DNA from: Actinomycetota bacterium
Lineage (GTDB): Bacteria > Actinomycetota > Thermoleophilia > Solirubrobacterales > 70-9
NCBI GenBank assembly: GCA_018268575.1
Contig: JAFDWF010000066.1
Span: 53,694 to 117,693 of the forward strand
DNA: 64,000 bases
Direction of reading: 5' to 3'
The notes below the pieces were generated by a model. That model ran no database searches, was not told the DNA's origin, and saw only the letters and a list, made by a program, of their open reading frames with translations. Both the position numbers and the translations under genes were made by a program. Shown piece by piece: positions 41,496-52,798 of the stretch. Within the stretch, counting starts at the first letter, position 1; every line of letters starts with the position of its first letter.

Positions 41496-41963
41496 TCAGC
41501 GGCGCGGGCGATCGCCGCCGGCCGCGGCGGGCGGGGTCTCGGCCACGTTGGCGTGGAGGCGCTGGAGCAGGACGGTGAGCGAGTCGATCTCGGCCTCGGT
41601 TAATCCGTTTCGCAGCCGGCGGTCGAAGGCGAGGGCGGCGTCGCGGAGGCGGTGAAACAGGTCCTCGCCCGCCGTGGTGAGGGTGACGTGCTGGATGCGC
41701 CGGTTGTCCGGGTCGCGGCGGCGGACCAGGAGGCCTTCGGCCTCCATCGCGTTCAGGTGGTGGGTCAGGGTGGCGCTGGTGATGCCGACCGCGGCGGCGA
41801 GGTCGCGTTGGTTGCCGAGGTCGCGGCTCTTGACCGAGATCAGGATGAGCCAGGCCGACAGCGACCCACCGGCTGCGGTGAGCACCTCGTCGAAGGCGCG
41901 ACGAGCTGCCTTCGCGGTGGTGGCCAGCTGCAGGCCGAGCGGCGGCGTGGTCGGGGCGGGCAT
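41496..41963 (-). CDS. MarR-family regulator
   Basis: 155 residues. Winged helix with QRDLAAAVGITSATLTHHLN, AMEAEGLLVRRRDPDNRRIQ, HVTLTTAGEDLFHRL, all typical of MarR. It faces the divergent gene at 42041 over a 16-bp-arm palindrome, its likely operator. It probably represses itself and the SDR operon; the ligand is unknown. Confidence 0.92.
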   Translation of the reverse strand: MPAPTTPPLGLQLATTAKAARRAFDEVLTAAGGSLSAWLILISVKSRDLGNQRDLAAAVGITSATLTHHLNAMEAEGLLVRRRDPDNRRIQHVTLTTAGEDLFHRLRDAALAFDRRLRNGLTEAEIDSLTVLLQRLHANVAETPPAAAGGDRPRR

Positions 41964-41983
41964 GTGGAGAGCCTAGCGAGACT

Positions 41984-42029
41984 CGTTAGCTATCGAAGCG
42001 TTTGACATTTAATGCTTCGATATCTAACG
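41984..42029. promoter_or_regulatory. Putative MarR operator
   Basis: Inverted repeat CGTTAGCTATCGAAGC (41984-41999) and GCTTCGATATCTAACG (42014-42029), one mismatch, 14-base spacer containing TTTGACAT. It is centred between the MarR start and the divergent gene. Confidence 0.75.
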
Positions 42030-42040
42030 TTCTTCGGGAA

Positions 42041-42829
42041 ATGGAGCTTCGCATCAGGAATCCAGATCCGAGGTACGCCCCTCCGGCGCTCGCTGAGCCG
42101 CCGCGAACGGGGTTGCTCTACATCGCGGCGTCGGTCGCGCCGCCGAGCGGCCCACCGTTAGTGCGCCGCGACCCGGCGCGATCGGCGCTGCTTGCCCAGC
42201 TCTCGGCCCTTGCCGAGGAGGCGCGGATGCTGCCCGAGGTGCTGCGGGTGAGCGTCTATCGCGCGGTGCTGATCGCCCCGGTCGGCAGGGAGGTGTCGCG
42301 ACCGGCGCGCTTCGACGTCGCGGTCCTGGTCGAGACGGCATCGCCGGAGCTCCTCGCCACGGTGCGGGACGCGCCGCCGATCGCGCGCATGCCGGCCGCG
42401 GCGAACGATGCGGGCAGCGTCCAGGTGATGGCGGCCCGCTGCGCCCGCTTTCTCGGGCCGGTCGACCGCACGCGCCAGGGCCTCTTCCTCTTCAACCACT
42501 TCGCCGCAGCCGACGACGAGGTCGACCTCTCGGTCGCCCTTTCGCTGTGGGAGCACCTGGCCGCCTGGTACGCCGCCGAGACTGGGCTGGACAACTCGAC
42601 CCTGCTGGTCCCCACCGGTGAATCGGACCACCTGATGGTCAACCACGCCCGCTGGGACATCGGTCTGCCGCGACTCGCCGCCGCCCAGTTCCTGAAGCCG
42701 TCGTTCCGCGGCTACGTGCAGGCCAACCTGCGCGCCCATCACCTCGTCGCGATGCCGGCCCTCTACCGGCTCGTCTGGCCGCGGCCAATTTCGCAGGAGA
42801 ACCCCACCGACCCCCGGAGCAATCGATGA
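42041..42829 (+). CDS. Protein of unknown function, MarR-controlled
   Basis: 262 residues from ATG 42041; the frame's earlier TTG (42002) lies inside the operator and is rejected. Features: LLYIAASVAPPSGPPLVRRD, RVSVYRAVLIAPVG, RFDVAVLVETASPELLATVR, then DRTRQGLFLFNHFAAADDEV, LWEHLAAWYAAETGLDNSTL. It looks like a two-lobed alpha/beta protein with ABM-like strands. No family name can be given. It overlaps the SDR gene in ATGA. Confidence 0.75.
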   Translation: MELRIRNPDPRYAPPALAEPPRTGLLYIAASVAPPSGPPLVRRDPARSALLAQLSALAEEARMLPEVLRVSVYRAVLIAPVGREVSRPARFDVAVLVETASPELLATVRDAPPIARMPAAANDAGSVQVMAARCARFLGPVDRTRQGLFLFNHFAAADDEVDLSVALSLWEHLAAWYAAETGLDNSTLLVPTGESDHLMVNHARWDIGLPRLAAAQFLKPSFRGYVQANLRAHHLVAMPALYRLVWPRPISQENPTDPRSNR

Positions 42830-43659
42830 ACCCACCGCCAGCCAACTCACCTCAAGGCCACGCCGCCGAGGAGACGAGCACCGACCCCGTGGCAGCCGCG
42901 GCGAGCTCGCCGGCCGGCCGCGTCGCGCTGGTCACCGGAAGCTCGCGGGGCATCGGCGCCGCGATCGCCGGCGAGCTCGCCCGGCAGGGCGTCGCCGTCG
43001 CCGTCCACGGCCGCGACGAGACGGCCACGGCCGCCGTCGCCGAGGAGATCACGGCAGCGGGCGGCACCGCCGTCGCCGTCAACGGCGACGTCACCTCGAG
43101 CGACGATCTCGACCGGATCCGTCAAAGCGTCGAGGACGCGCTCGGCCCGGTCGATGTCCTCGTCGCCAATGCCGGCGGCAGCTTCACCCCCGTCGGGCCG
43201 CTGGAGGAGATCAGCGAAGCTGGCTGGCGCGCCACCATCGACGGCAACCTGCTGGCGACGTTCCTCACCATCAGGTGCTTCCTGCCGGGCATGAAGCAAC
43301 GCGGCCGCGGCAACATCATCACCATCGGCTCCTCCGCCGGCCGCCGGGCCGACGGCCGCGCGCCCGTGCCCTACGGCGCGGCGAAGGCCGCGATCGCGCT
43401 GCTGACCCAGCAGGTCGCGGCGCAAGCCGGACCGCACGGAGTCCGAGCGAACTGCCTCGCCCCCGAGACCATCCTCACCGCAGGCAACCGCGCCCGCATC
43501 CCCGCCGCTCAGCGGCAGGCGATGGCCGACCACCATCCCCTGCGCCGGCTCGGCACGCCCGCCGACGTGGCCGCCGCGGTCGCGTTCCTCGCCTCCGACC
43601 AGGCCGCCTGGATCACCGGCGCCGTCCTCGACGTCACCGGCGGCGCGGTGCTGGTCTGA
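42826..43659 (+). CDS. Short-chain dehydrogenase/reductase
   Basis: 277 residues with a ~30-residue disordered N-terminus. Cofactor motif TGSSRGIG (residues 37-44), NAG in LVANAGGSF, catalytic Tyr183/Lys187 in PYGAAK, and the C-terminal ITGAVLDVTGGAVLV. Classical SDRs reduce carbonyls with NAD(P)H; Arg after GSS suggests NADPH. The substrate is unknown. Repeat copy B begins 20 bases after its stop. Confidence 0.9.
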   Translation: MNPPPANSPQGHAAEETSTDPVAAAASSPAGRVALVTGSSRGIGAAIAGELARQGVAVAVHGRDETATAAVAEEITAAGGTAVAVNGDVTSSDDLDRIRQSVEDALGPVDVLVANAGGSFTPVGPLEEISEAGWRATIDGNLLATFLTIRCFLPGMKQRGRGNIITIGSSAGRRADGRAPVPYGAAKAAIALLTQQVAAQAGPHGVRANCLAPETILTAGNRARIPAAQRQAMADHHPLRRLGTPADVAAAVAFLASDQAAWITGAVLDVTGGAVLV

Positions 43660-43678
43660 GCGGGGGAGCGGACGCCTG

Positions 43679-45865
<2,187 letters not shown>

Positions 45866-46129
45866 CGGGGCGCTTGGCTTCTCGCCGAGCCTCCTCCGAC
45901 GACGCGCAACGAGCGCGAGCGACCGCCTCCTCGCGCCCGGGGCACCGAAATTGTCGCGCTCCTCGATCGTCTCCTTTCCGGTCCTCTCACCTTCGCCGAA
46001 TACGATCGCCGGCCTCCGACGCGGGGCGTCACGATCGGCGCCGCGCAAGTCCGCCCTCCTCTACCGCATCCGACCCGAACCATCACCAGCCTCCGAAAGA
46101 CCATCGTCCTGGCAGCGGCGCTCTGGCTC

Positions 46130-48475
46130 GTGTCGGCGGGCACGGCGCTCGCCGCCGTCCCCTCGTCGGAGGTCGACGTCTTCGCCGGGACGATGCCGGG
46201 GTCGAGCACCTTCGGCGGCGGCCACGACTATCCGGGGGCGACGATGCCGTTCGGGATGGTGCAGTGGAGCCCCGACACCACCGACCACGGGTCGAGCTCC
46301 GGCGGCTACGACTGGCGCGATCACCACGTCTCCGGCTTCAGCCTCACCCACCTGAGCGGCGCCGGCTGCTCCGTCTACGGCGACTTCCCCTTCATGCCGA
46401 CCACCGAACCGCTGACCAGCTCACCGACGCCGGAAGCCGGCAAGGGGCTGTCCGGGACTTTCGAGCCCGGCTTCTCCCATGGCTCCGAGCACGGCGAACC
46501 CGGCTACTACTCGGTGCGGTTGCGGCCCCGGCACGGCGCCGCGATCGGGGCGGCGCTGACGGCGACCACGCGGACCGGCTTCGCCCGCTTCACCTTTCCC
46601 GCCAACCCGCATGCGAGCGTCCTGATCGACGCGGGCGGCAGCGCCCAGCCCGACGACGAAGCCGCGGTCCAGGTCGACCCGGCCGCCGACGAAATCACCG
46701 GCAGCGCCGAAAGCGGCCTCTTCTGCGGCCAGCGCCCCCGCTACAAGGTCTACTTCGCGGCCCGCTTCAACCGTCCCTTCGCCGCCTCCGGTACCTGGAC
46801 GGAAGGGAAGCTCGAACCGGGCAGCCTCGCCGCCGTCGATACCCAAGGCCCGCCGCTCGACCCGACCGTCTCGGCGCGAGCCGGGGCCTACGCGACCTTC
46901 GACACGACCACCGAGCGCACCGTCGAAGTCCGGGTCGGCATCTCCTTCGTCAGCGTCGAAGGCGCCCGGGCGGCGCTCGCCGCCGAAAGCGAAGGCCAGT
47001 CCTTCGGCGCGATCCGCACGGCGGCGCGCCGGCGCTGGAACCAGATGCTGGGCAAGATCGACGTCAGCGGCGGCTCGTCCGCCAACCTGCGCATGTTCTA
47101 CACGGCGCTCTACCACGCGCTGCTCGCGCCGCGGACCTTCGACGACGTCGGTGGCGACTACATCGGCATGGACGGCGCCGTCCACCAGGCCGTGGGGCGG
47201 GTCCAGTACGCCGACTTCTCGGGCTGGGACGTCTACCGCACCGAGATCGAGCTGCTCTCGTTGATCCAGCCGAAGCGCGCCTCCGACATGGTCCAGTCGT
47301 TGCTCGCCGACGCCGAACAGTCGGGCTGCCTGCCGCGCTGGCCCTACGCCAACGGCCAGTCGATGGCGATGGTCGGCGACTCCTCCGATCCGATCATCGC
47401 CGCCGCCGCGGCCTTCGGCGCCGAGCGGTTCAACCACGCCACGGCGCTGGCGGCGATGCTGCGCGGGGCGACCGCGCCGTGCCAGAGCGCCAACGGGGAA
47501 TACCTGGAGCGGCAGGGGCTCGGCTCCTACCTGAGCCTCGGCTACGTGCCGTTCGACGAAGACGTCAACGTGCGCAACGCCAACTCGATCCTCGGCAGTC
47601 CGGCCTCGGTCTGGGGATCGGCGACGATGACCCTCGAGTATGCGATCGACGACTTCGCGATCGCCCAGTTCGCGGCGCGGCAGGGCGGCGAAAGCCCGAC
47701 CTATAAGGAATTCATCGCCCGCTCGGCCAACTGGCGGAATCTCTACGACCCCGAAAGCGGGATGATCGAGCCGCGCTACGCGAGCGGCGCCTTCCCCGAT
47801 CCCTACGACACGCTGGAAGGCGGCGGCTTCGTCGAGGGCAACTCCGCCCAGTACACCTGGATGGTCCCGCAGGACCCGATCGGGCTCTTCGAACGGATGG
47901 GCGGGCCGAGCAAGGCCGCCGCCCGGCTCGATGCCTTCCTGCGGGTCCTGAACGCGGGCGCCGGCGGGACCCACACCGACCACGCCCTGCTCGGCAACGA
48001 GCCGACCCTGGAGACGCCCTGGCTCTACGACTGGATGCGGCGCCCGTGGAAGACGCAGGAAGCGGTGCGCCGGGCGCTCCACCTCTACAGCACGACCCCG
48101 GCCGGCTACCCGGGCAACGACGACCTGGGGACGCTCTCGGCCTGGTACGTCTTCGGCGCGCTGGGGATGTACCCGGCGCAGCCGGGGACCGGGACGCTGG
48201 CGCTTGCGACGCCGCTCTTCGAACGGGCCGAAGTGCAGCTCGCCCGCGGCCGCAAGCTGACGATCACGACCTCGGGCGGCGGGCGGTACGTCAGCTCCCT
48301 CCGCCTCGGCGCCCGGCCGTACGACCGCCCCTGGACCACCTACTGCGAACTCGCCGGCGGCACCACCCTCGCCTACGCGACGAGCGGCCACGGCACCCAC
48401 TGGGCCGAAGGCGGCCAACTGCCGCCGTCCTACGGCCCCGGGTCGCCCGCGCCGGGCGCCGCCTGCTCTCCCTGA
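46130..48475 (+). CDS. GH92-family alpha-mannosidase, probably secreted
   Basis: About 781 residues from GTG 46130. GH92 marks: VDVFAGTMPGSSTFGGGHDY at the N-terminus, HLSGAGCSVYGDFPFMP, FSGWDVYRTEIELLSLIQP, and the C-terminal GNDDLGTLSAWYVFGALGMY. GH92 enzymes are calcium-dependent exo-mannosidases. Codons upstream of GTG read LRKTIVLAAALWLVSAGTALAA, a good signal peptide, but no ATG/GTG/TTG precedes them; CTG 46109 or a lost start is possible. The true N-terminus is therefore uncertain. Confidence 0.93.
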   Translation: MSAGTALAAVPSSEVDVFAGTMPGSSTFGGGHDYPGATMPFGMVQWSPDTTDHGSSSGGYDWRDHHVSGFSLTHLSGAGCSVYGDFPFMPTTEPLTSSPTPEAGKGLSGTFEPGFSHGSEHGEPGYYSVRLRPRHGAAIGAALTATTRTGFARFTFPANPHASVLIDAGGSAQPDDEAAVQVDPAADEITGSAESGLFCGQRPRYKVYFAARFNRPFAASGTWTEGKLEPGSLAAVDTQGPPLDPTVSARAGAYATFDTTTERTVEVRVGISFVSVEGARAALAAESEGQSFGAIRTAARRRWNQMLGKIDVSGGSSANLRMFYTALYHALLAPRTFDDVGGDYIGMDGAVHQAVGRVQYADFSGWDVYRTEIELLSLIQPKRASDMVQSLLADAEQSGCLPRWPYANGQSMAMVGDSSDPIIAAAAAFGAERFNHATALAAMLRGATAPCQSANGEYLERQGLGSYLSLGYVPFDEDVNVRNANSILGSPASVWGSATMTLEYAIDDFAIAQFAARQGGESPTYKEFIARSANWRNLYDPESGMIEPRYASGAFPDPYDTLEGGGFVEGNSAQYTWMVPQDPIGLFERMGGPSKAAARLDAFLRVLNAGAGGTHTDHALLGNEPTLETPWLYDWMRRPWKTQEAVRRALHLYSTTPAGYPGNDDLGTLSAWYVFGALGMYPAQPGTGTLALATPLFERAEVQLARGRKLTITTSGGGRYVSSLRLGARPYDRPWTTYCELAGGTTLAYATSGHGTHWAEGGQLPPSYGPGSPAPGAACSP

Positions 48476-48485
48476 GCGGCCGGGC

Positions 48486-49736
48486 TCAGTCCAGCAGGCG
48501 GGCGAGCCGGAGGGCGACGCGCAGCTCGAGCTGGCGCTCGGTCAGGGGGCGGCCGAGCAGCGATTCGGCGCGGCGGACGCGGTAGGCGACGGTGTTGGCA
48601 TGGATGCCGAGGCGGCGGCCGGCGCGGACGAAGCTGGAGCCCTCCTCGAGGAAGACCGCCACGGTCGAGGCGAAGCGGGCCGTCGCCTGGTCGCCGGCGG
48701 CGAGCGGGCCGAGCTCGCGGGCGGCGAAGCGGTGGGCGGCCGCGGAGTCCTCGGTGAGGAGTGCCTCCAGCGCCAGGTCCGGGTAGGTGGCGACGCCGCC
48801 GTCGCGATCGCGGCGCAGGCGGGCGACGCGGCGCGCCAGGAGCGCCTCGCGGTGGCTCGAGACGAAGCCCTCGACCCCGGGCGCCGGCGCTCCGGCGGCG
48901 ACCGAGAGGCCGCGGGCCGCGGCGTCGGGAAGGCGCAGGCACGACAGCTCCGGCTCGCTCTGGCGGCCCGCCCAGCAGGCGAGGTGCCTGCCCTCGGCGA
49001 CGGTCAGGGGCGCCCCCGCCCCGAGCGATTCGGCGACCGCGGCCGCCGCCCGCTCCATCTCCGCGAACAGGCCGCCGGCCTCTCCGGGCCGCTCGCCCGC
49101 CTCCTCGCTCCAGACGACGAAGCCGACGTGGAAGCGGTCGAGCTCGTAGCCGAGCCGCAGGCTGACCGCGGCGGCGTCGACCGGGGCGCCGCCGGCGATC
49201 AGCGCCCGCACCTCGGCCGCGCGGATGGCGACCGCGCCGCGCACCCACTGTTCGTGCTCGCTCATGTAGACGTCGGTCAGCCGCCGCTCGATCGCCTCGA
49301 CCCAGGCGAAGATCCAGGCGTTGAAGAAGGCCATCGCCTCGGCCAGGAGGTCGGCGTCGTCGGTAGCCGCCCGCAGCCGCTCGAGGATGATCCCGCCGAA
49401 GACGCCTTGGGCGGTGCGGTAGGCGCGCTGCATCAGGCTCAGCTCGAGGCCGCGGACGACGTACTCCTTGGCGTAGCCGATCGCCTCCGCCGGTGGGTGC
49501 ACCGAGCCGGGGTCGTCGCCTTCGCGCATCATCGTCACGATCACCCCGAGGTTGGAGCGGGCGGCCTGCAGCGTCCACGGCCGCATGTCCTCCTCGAGCT
49601 CGAGGAGATGCTCGTGGACGGTGTCGGCAAGCGTCGCCGCGATCTCGTCGAGCTCGTGGCCGAGCGTCTCGACGATCGCCTCGATCTCATCCCGGCTTGC
49701 CGCAGGAGGCGAGCCGATCCCCACTCCCGATCCCAT
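48486..49736 (-). CDS. PucR/CdaR-type transcription regulator
   Basis: 416 residues. The C-terminal HTH of PucR proteins is clear: TVAVFLEEGSSFVRAGRRLG, IHANTVAYRVRRAESLLGRP. A GGDEF-like middle (RLGYELDRFHVGFVVWSEEA) and a helical N-terminal sensing part (ETLGHELDEIAATLADTVHE) precede it. It is convergent with the GH92 gene, so the target is not obvious. Start ATG 49736. Confidence 0.85.
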   Translation of the reverse strand: MGSGVGIGSPPAASRDEIEAIVETLGHELDEIAATLADTVHEHLLELEEDMRPWTLQAARSNLGVIVTMMREGDDPGSVHPPAEAIGYAKEYVVRGLELSLMQRAYRTAQGVFGGIILERLRAATDDADLLAEAMAFFNAWIFAWVEAIERRLTDVYMSEHEQWVRGAVAIRAAEVRALIAGGAPVDAAAVSLRLGYELDRFHVGFVVWSEEAGERPGEAGGLFAEMERAAAAVAESLGAGAPLTVAEGRHLACWAGRQSEPELSCLRLPDAAARGLSVAAGAPAPGVEGFVSSHREALLARRVARLRRDRDGGVATYPDLALEALLTEDSAAAHRFAARELGPLAAGDQATARFASTVAVFLEEGSSFVRAGRRLGIHANTVAYRVRRAESLLGRPLTERQLELRVALRLARLLD

Positions 49737-49844
49737 CTCACGAATCTAGATCTTTTGTGCGCTAGACACAAACAGCGCATTTCCCCTCGGTGGCCGAAGA
49801 CGACGACAACTCGCGTCTCGATGTCTACCCTCTCCGTGGGCTGC

Positions 49845-50137
49845 CGGGGGGCGGCCACAGCGGAGCTGTTCGCCCGAGGGTGGCAGGGCGAGCAGCTCCG
49901 CTCGTATTTTGGGGGCTTGAGGGCGCGCCACGCGGGCGAGGGACGGGACGGGAGCCTCTGCGGGAGATCCCGTCACAGGGACGGCCCGTCGACGTGGGCG
50001 ACGGGGCGTCGTCACGGAGATGGCACGTCCTTCGGACGGTCAGGAGACTGCGTGGTGATCCGTGACGATCCCCGCCTTCCGCCGGACCCTCCGCGGTCCC
50101 TTACCCGTCCCGCCGGAGCTCCCCCGGAACCACTCAC
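49845..50137 (-). repeat. Structured intergenic repeat, family 2, copy E
   Basis: Runs on the minus strand from GTGAGTGGTTCCGG right after the vapC stop to a hairpin GGAGCTGTTCGCCC/GGGCGAGCAGCTCC (49860-49897). It shares with copy F (59735-60040) the blocks GCGGAGGGTCCGGCGG, GGGGATCGTCACGG, CCTGACCGTCCGAAG, CATCTCCGTGACG and GCCGTCCCTGTGACGG, but lacks F's large central hairpin. It also keeps GGCGGCCACAGC, a piece of the family-1 hairpin loop. Confidence 0.7.
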
Positions 50138-50536
50138 CTAACTCTCGACAAGCCGCAGCGGCGTGTGGCGCGCGATGGTCAGGAAATCGGCGTCCCTGCA
50201 GAGGAGCTCCGCGCCGTTGCGGATCGCGACGGCGGCGATCAGGCAGTCGGTGAGCTTGCGTGGCGTCTCGCCGGCACGGCGGCAGGCCCGGTAGAGCTCG
50301 GCGGCCACCTCGTAATCGGTCGGACCCTCGACCGGCAGAAACCGCAGCCCGTAGAGGAGGCGCCTGAGTTGGTCGCGATCCTTGCCGTCGCGAGCGCCGG
50401 CGAGGATCTCCATCACGACTACGTCGGTGCTCGCCAGGTCCGCCTCTTCCTCGAGGGCCGAGCGCACCTGCAGGTGGACGGGGCTGCCGGTGGCGCGCAG
50501 GAACTCCACCCAGGCGGAGCTGTCGAGCAGGATCAC
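50138..50536 (-). CDS. vapC: VapC-family PIN-domain toxin (second module)
   Basis: 132 residues. PIN acids: [13 protein letters not shown] (Asp5), [11 protein letters not shown] (Glu), [13 protein letters not shown] (Asp) and [13 protein letters not shown] (Asp). The family and length are the same as at 29146 but the sequence is quite different, so this is not a recent copy. It overlaps the antitoxin stop in ATGA. Confidence 0.93.
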   Translation of the reverse strand: MILLDSSAWVEFLRATGSPVHLQVRSALEEEADLASTDVVVMEILAGARDGKDRDQLRRLLYGLRFLPVEGPTDYEVAAELYRACRRAGETPRKLTDCLIAAVAIRNGAELLCRDADFLTIARHTPLRLVES

Positions 50537-50754
50537 CCGGCGGGGATCTCGTCGGGTGAGCGGATCTCCTCGAGGTCGCCGGCCCAGCCGGAGCCCTCCA
50601 TCGCCAGGGCCTCCTCGCGGCCCATCGGCTCGCCGACCAGCCTACGCAGTGCCAGGTCGACGGCCTCGCGTTTGCTGGGCAGCCGGTAGAGGCGCATGGC
50701 CCGGTCGACCAAGCGGTCATCGATCTCGATGTTCGTCCTGGTCACATACACCAC
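50533..50754 (-). CDS. vapB: VapB-family antitoxin (second module)
   Basis: Up to 73 residues; GTG 50754, 50751 or 50745 could start. [40 protein letters not shown] is the ribbon-helix-helix part, followed by a tail with [13 protein letters not shown]. The leader reads GTGTATCGTGGTGTATGTG, with the GTGTAT repeats seen at the other vapB. Confidence 0.9.
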   Translation of the reverse strand: MVYVTRTNIEIDDRLVDRAMRLYRLPSKREAVDLALRRLVGEPMGREEALAMEGSGWAGDLEEIRSPDEIPAG

Positions 50755-50822
50755 GATACACCAACTGGTCTAGGAGAACCGAAAGGAGTGGCGCTTCCGG
50801 CACCCGAAGCGGGCGCCGCCCG

Positions 50823-51731
50823 CTACTGACGGCGCCCGCGCAGGGCGCGCAGGTCGCCGACCGGGCCGAGGTGGCCCAGCTTGTCGGGGTTGACGACCGA
50901 GCGGATGCACTGGACCTGGCCGCCGGCGATATCGAGGCTCATCGTCCCGACCAGTCCTCCCTCGCGGTCGAAGAACAGCCTGGCGGGCTGCCCGTTGACC
51001 TCGACGGGGCGGGAGGAGATGCCGAAGCGAGCGACGGCGCGCATGCCCCCGAGCAGCGCCCGCGCCACCTTGGCGCGTCCGTGCAGGGGGTTCTTCAAGG
51101 CCGGCGCCTTGCCGCCGCCGTCGCCACGGAGCACCACGTCGTCGGCCAGCAGTCGCTCCAGCTCCTCCAGCTCGCCGTCCTCGGCGGCGGCGAAGAAGCG
51201 GCTCGCGAGCTCCTCCCGCTGTTCCCGTGAGGCCTCGAACCGGGGGCGCCGCTCCTCGACGTGCCGGCGGGCGCGGGCGGCGAGCTGGCGGGAGTTCTGC
51301 TCGCTGGTGCCGATGATCCGCGCGATCCGGTCGTAGGGCTCGTCGAACACCTCGCGCAGCAGGAAGGCCGCGCGCTGCTCGGGCGAGAGGCTCTCGAGCA
51401 TGACGAGGAAGGCGAGCGAGAGCGAGTCCGCCGTCTCGGCCGCGCGAGCAGGGTCCGCGTCGGAGCTGGTCAAGAGCGGCTCCGGCAGCCACTCGCCGAC
51501 GTAGGTCTCGCGGCGGTGGGCGGCCGAGCGAAGCTGGTCGAGCGCCAGGCGCGAGACGACGGTCGACAGGTAGGCGCGCGGCGACTCGATCCGCTCCTCG
51601 CCCTCCTCTGCCAGGTGGAGGCGGAGGAGGCCCTCCTGCACCACTTCCTCCGCGTCGCTGACGCTGCCGAGCATCCGGTAGGCGATCGCGAACGCCGCCG
51701 GACGCAGCCGGTCGAGCTCCGCCTCATCCAT
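50823..51731 (-). CDS. ECF41-type sigma factor with SnoaL-like C-terminal domain
   Basis: 302 residues. Region 2 (AFAIAYRMLGSVSDAEEVVQ) and region 4 (LSPEQRAAFLLREVFDEPYD, SEQNSRQLAARARRHVEERR) are followed by a SnoaL-like domain. The three ECF41 hallmarks are present: WLPEPL (Trp81) between the sigma domains, DGGGK, and NPDKLGHLG at the end. In ECF41 the extension modulates the sigma factor without a separate anti-sigma. It overlaps the epimerase gene by eight bases and probably controls it. Confidence 0.95.
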   Translation of the reverse strand: MDEAELDRLRPAAFAIAYRMLGSVSDAEEVVQEGLLRLHLAEEGEERIESPRAYLSTVVSRLALDQLRSAAHRRETYVGEWLPEPLLTSSDADPARAAETADSLSLAFLVMLESLSPEQRAAFLLREVFDEPYDRIARIIGTSEQNSRQLAARARRHVEERRPRFEASREQREELASRFFAAAEDGELEELERLLADDVVLRGDGGGKAPALKNPLHGRAKVARALLGGMRAVARFGISSRPVEVNGQPARLFFDREGGLVGTMSLDIAGGQVQCIRSVVNPDKLGHLGPVGDLRALRGRRQ

Positions 51732-52698
51732 CGCGCTCGCCCAGGCCCTCGGCGAAGCCCTGCCGCCAACTCGGGTAACGAGGCTCCCAGCCTAGCTCCA
51801 GCCTGGCCTTCGAGTTCGAGGACCCCTTCGCGTCGGTCATCATCGCGGTCGCCATCTCCCCGGCCAGTACCCGCGCCAGCCAGCGTGGCACATGGCGCGG
51901 GGGCTTCGCGCCAAGCGCCTCCGCCAGCACCGGCAGCCACTCTCGCTGGGCGGCGGGCTCGTCGTCGACGATGTTGTAGACGCCCGGCCCGCCGCGCTCG
52001 ACCGCGATCACCGTGGCCGCCGCGGCGTCGTCGACGTGGACGTAGGAGGTGATCCCGGCGCCCTTGCCGATGATCGGCAGCTGGCGCTTGCGGACCGGTC
52101 CGGTGAGCGGCGCCTCCGGGTCCAGGCTGACCGCGGTCCCCGGCCCATAGAAGCCGCCGTAGCGCAGGGCCAGGCCCTCGCCCCAGTCGATCGACGTCAC
52201 CGCCCGCTCGAGGTGGAGGATCGCGTCGAGGCCCGGCTGTCGCGGCCCGCCGGGACCCGGGTCGAGTGGCTCGTCCTCGGTCTGCACCGGCCCGCCCGCG
52301 GCGGTCAGGCGGAAGGCGCCGAAGCTCTGCGCGACGAAGCGGCGCGCGCCGACGGCCCGCCCCGCGGCGAGCAGGTGGTCGGTCGCCTCGGTGCGCAGCC
52401 GCCCGGTCACGATCGCCCCCTCGAAGCGCTCCGGGTGCCGGGCCGCCTTCATCGACATCGGGCCCGAGAGGGAGGTCAGCTCGTGGACGATCACCTCGGG
52501 CGCCGCGGCGGCCACCGCCTCGGCGACCGCATCCGGATCGAGCGCGTCCGCCACCACCGGGCGCGCGCCGAGACCGCGCAGGAGGTCCTGCTTCGACCGG
52601 CTCCTGGTCATCCCCACCACCTCGTGCCCGGCCGCCACGAGCCGTGGGACCAGTGACCTGCCGATGACGCCGCTTGCGCCGGCTACGAAGACTCTCAT
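51724..52698 (-). CDS. NAD(P)-dependent epimerase/dehydratase, ECF41 target
   Basis: 324 residues from ATG 52698, behind AAAGGAG. Rossmann motif FVAGASGVIGRSLVPRLVAA at residues 4-23, NAD-binding ELTSLSGPM, and substrate-side RYGGFYGPGTAVSL and SYVHVDDAAAATVIAVERGG. This extended-SDR type is the common partner gene of ECF41 sigma factors. The physiological substrate is unknown. Confidence 0.9.
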   Translation of the reverse strand: MRVFVAGASGVIGRSLVPRLVAAGHEVVGMTRSRSKQDLLRGLGARPVVADALDPDAVAEAVAAAAPEVIVHELTSLSGPMSMKAARHPERFEGAIVTGRLRTEATDHLLAAGRAVGARRFVAQSFGAFRLTAAGGPVQTEDEPLDPGPGGPRQPGLDAILHLERAVTSIDWGEGLALRYGGFYGPGTAVSLDPEAPLTGPVRKRQLPIIGKGAGITSYVHVDDAAAATVIAVERGGPGVYNIVDDEPAAQREWLPVLAEALGAKPPRHVPRWLARVLAGEMATAMMTDAKGSSNSKARLELGWEPRYPSWRQGFAEGLGERDG

Positions 52699-52727
52699 CA
52701 TCACTCCTTTCGTCGCTTACCTCCATA

Positions 52728-52754
52728 GACGGGACGGCGAGGGCGCCTGTGACA
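52728..52754 (-). promoter_or_regulatory. ECF41 promoter
   Basis: On the minus strand TGTCACA (52754-52748), 16 bases, CGTC (52731-52728). This equals the published ECF41 consensus exactly in bases and spacing. It lies 30 bases before the epimerase start, so it drives epimerase plus sigma gene. Confidence 0.85.
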
Positions 52755-52798
52755 GTCGCGCCGGGCTCGAAGCCGGCGTGCGGACCGGCGCGCTCCGG

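Noticed and set aside
39507..41603. A 698-residue open frame opposite the beta-helix gene
   Set aside because: It is the antisense of Gly/Ala-rich repeats, lacks motifs and a ribosome site, and the minus-strand product has a signal peptide and family motifs.
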